Assembly: GCA_006226775.1 (NCBI GenBank)
Contig: SBGD01000058.1
Coordinates: forward strand, 1 to 43,414
From: Paracoccaceae bacterium
Lineage (GTDB): Bacteria; Pseudomonadota; Alphaproteobacteria; Rhodobacterales; Rhodobacteraceae
Length of the DNA: 43,414 nucleotides
Direction: 5' to 3'
Part shown: positions 42,572 through 43,414 of the stretch, piece after piece
Position numbering within the stretch: the stretch's first letter is position 1
Layout of the letters: each line of letters starts with the position of its first letter
Position numbers and translations under genes: made by a program
The notes under the pieces: model-generated
The model's database searches: none
The model's input: only the letters and a program-made list of their open reading frames with translations
What the model was told of the DNA's origin: nothing

Positions 42572-42785
42572 ATGGGATGTGGGTCCTGAGCCTGCGTTCT
42601 CGTCGTTTCGGGGCAGTCTTACTGAAACTCACCGGCTGTGCACGCCGAAAATGGGCGCTGCAAGGCAATTGTCACGGGATCGTCAGACCGGCGCGGCGCG
42701 GGATTCGCGGGCCCGGGCAGGGGCTGCAATTGACCCTCGCGGCACATGGCCCTAAGCAGGCGCAAAGCTTGAGACGGGCCATGAC

Positions 42786-43414
42786 ATGACACGCGACACG
42801 ATCGACAAACCGCGCTCTTTCCAGGAGATCATCCTGCGGCTGCAGAGCTACTGGGCCGGCCAGGGCTGCGCGATGTTGCAGCCCTACGACATGGAGGTCG
42901 GCGCCGGCACCTTCCACCCCGCCACCACGCTGCGGGCGCTGGGCCCGCGCGCCTGGGCCGCGGCCTATGTCCAGCCCTCGCGCCGCCCCACCGACGGGCG
43001 CTACGGCGAGAACCCCAACCGGTTGCAGCATTACTACCAGTACCAGGTGCTGATCAAACCCTCGCCGCCCGACCTGCAGGAGTTGTATCTCGGCTCGCTG
43101 GAGGCCATCGGCATCGACATGGATCTCCACGACATCCGCTTTGTCGAGGACGACTGGGAAAGCCCGACCCTCGGCGCCTGGGGGCTGGGCTGGGAGGTCT
43201 GGTGCGACGGCATGGAGGTCAGCCAGTTCACCTATTTCCAGCAGGTCGGCGGGCACGATTGCCACCCGGTCTCGGGCGAATTGACCTACGGGCTCGAACG
43301 GCTGGCGATGTATGTGCTGGGCGTCGATCACGTCATGGACATGCCCTACAACGCGCCGGATGCGCCGATCCCGCTGAGCTATGGCGATGTCTTCCGCCAG
43401 ACCGAGCAGGAATA
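42786..43414 (+). CDS. glyQ: Glycyl-tRNA synthetase alpha subunit (3' truncated by window)
   Basis: The first 209 codons of the alpha subunit of the (alphabeta)2 glycyl-tRNA synthetase, which charges tRNA-Gly. The start is [20 protein letters not shown]. The catalytic-core signatures are present: [40 protein letters not shown] and the [19 protein letters not shown] block. I use the second of two ATGs in ATGACATGACA, because it gives the frame that continues. The full protein is about 300 residues, so roughly a third lies beyond the window. glyS is expected downstream. Confidence 0.96.
   Translation, partial: MTRDTIDKPRSFQEIILRLQSYWAGQGCAMLQPYDMEVGAGTFHPATTLRALGPRAWAAAYVQPSRRPTDGRYGENPNRLQHYYQYQVLIKPSPPDLQELYLGSLEAIGIDMDLHDIRFVEDDWESPTLGAWGLGWEVWCDGMEVSQFTYFQQVGGHDCHPVSGELTYGLERLAMYVLGVDHVMDMPYNAPDAPIPLSYGDVFRQTEQE

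Noticed and set aside
40958-42589. Plus-strand open frame of 543 codons
   Set aside because: It is antisense to the SPOR/pseudoprotease gene, which has a signal peptide and recognisable domains.

Overview
The window is GC-rich DNA (roughly two thirds G+C by eye) from a chromosome of an alphaproteobacterium, most likely Rhodobacterales (Roseobacter/Rhodobacter group). Supporting signs are an iscR-iscS-suf operon whose IscR has a single cysteine, the hflK-hflC-DUF2065-degP order, an RNase E with a long acidic tail, GTTC-N7-GTTC LexA-type boxes and REP-like palindromes. I saw no phage, insertion sequence, CRISPR or plasmid genes.

Layout. 1-4.6 kb: the 3' end of RNase E, a TusA-like protein, then a membrane alpha/beta-hydrolase translationally coupled to a cytochrome P450. 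4.6-5.5 kb: a small unknown protein and an alpha/beta-hydrolase on the minus strand. 5.5-14.9 kb: a long Fe-S assembly operon, iscR-iscS-sufB-fkbM-(membrane protein)-sufC-sufD-(two YIP1-like membrane proteins)-sufS, which ends in a large palindrome. 15-17.7 kb: a two-gene DNA-repair unit (radical SAM/HhH protein and a DUF4130-UdgX fusion) with a LexA-type box against its start codon, then tRNA-Arg(CCG).

17.9-22.8 kb: an XRE-cupin regulator divergent from an amine/amino-acid catabolic cluster (class III aminotransferase, Rid protein, DadA-like oxidase, MFS transporter). 23-31.8 kb: a purine catabolic operon (xdhA-xdhB-xdhC, NCS2 permease, guanine deaminase) divergent from a LysR regulator. 32-38.4 kb: rpiA, glutathione reductase, hflK, hflC, DUF2065 and a Do-like periplasmic protease. 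38.4-43.4 kb: a lipoprotein with a peptidoglycan-binding domain, an orphan OB-fold protein resembling the C-terminus of DnaE2 with its own LexA-type box, a [2Fe-2S] ferredoxin, an FG-GAP-like secreted protein, a SPOR/peptidoglycan-binding protein with a catalytically dead trypsin fold, and the start of glyQ.

Most notable: (1) two copies of the same palindrome (TTAGAA-N3-TTCTAR), one over the iscR promoter and one inside iscS in an AT-rich island upstream of sufB, suggesting a regulated internal promoter; (2) two LexA-type boxes with identical geometry, 2 nt from the ATG of two putative DNA-repair genes, both apparently leaderless; (3) a pseudoprotease in which all three catalytic triad residues are replaced; (4) extra membrane and methyltransferase genes embedded in the suf operon.
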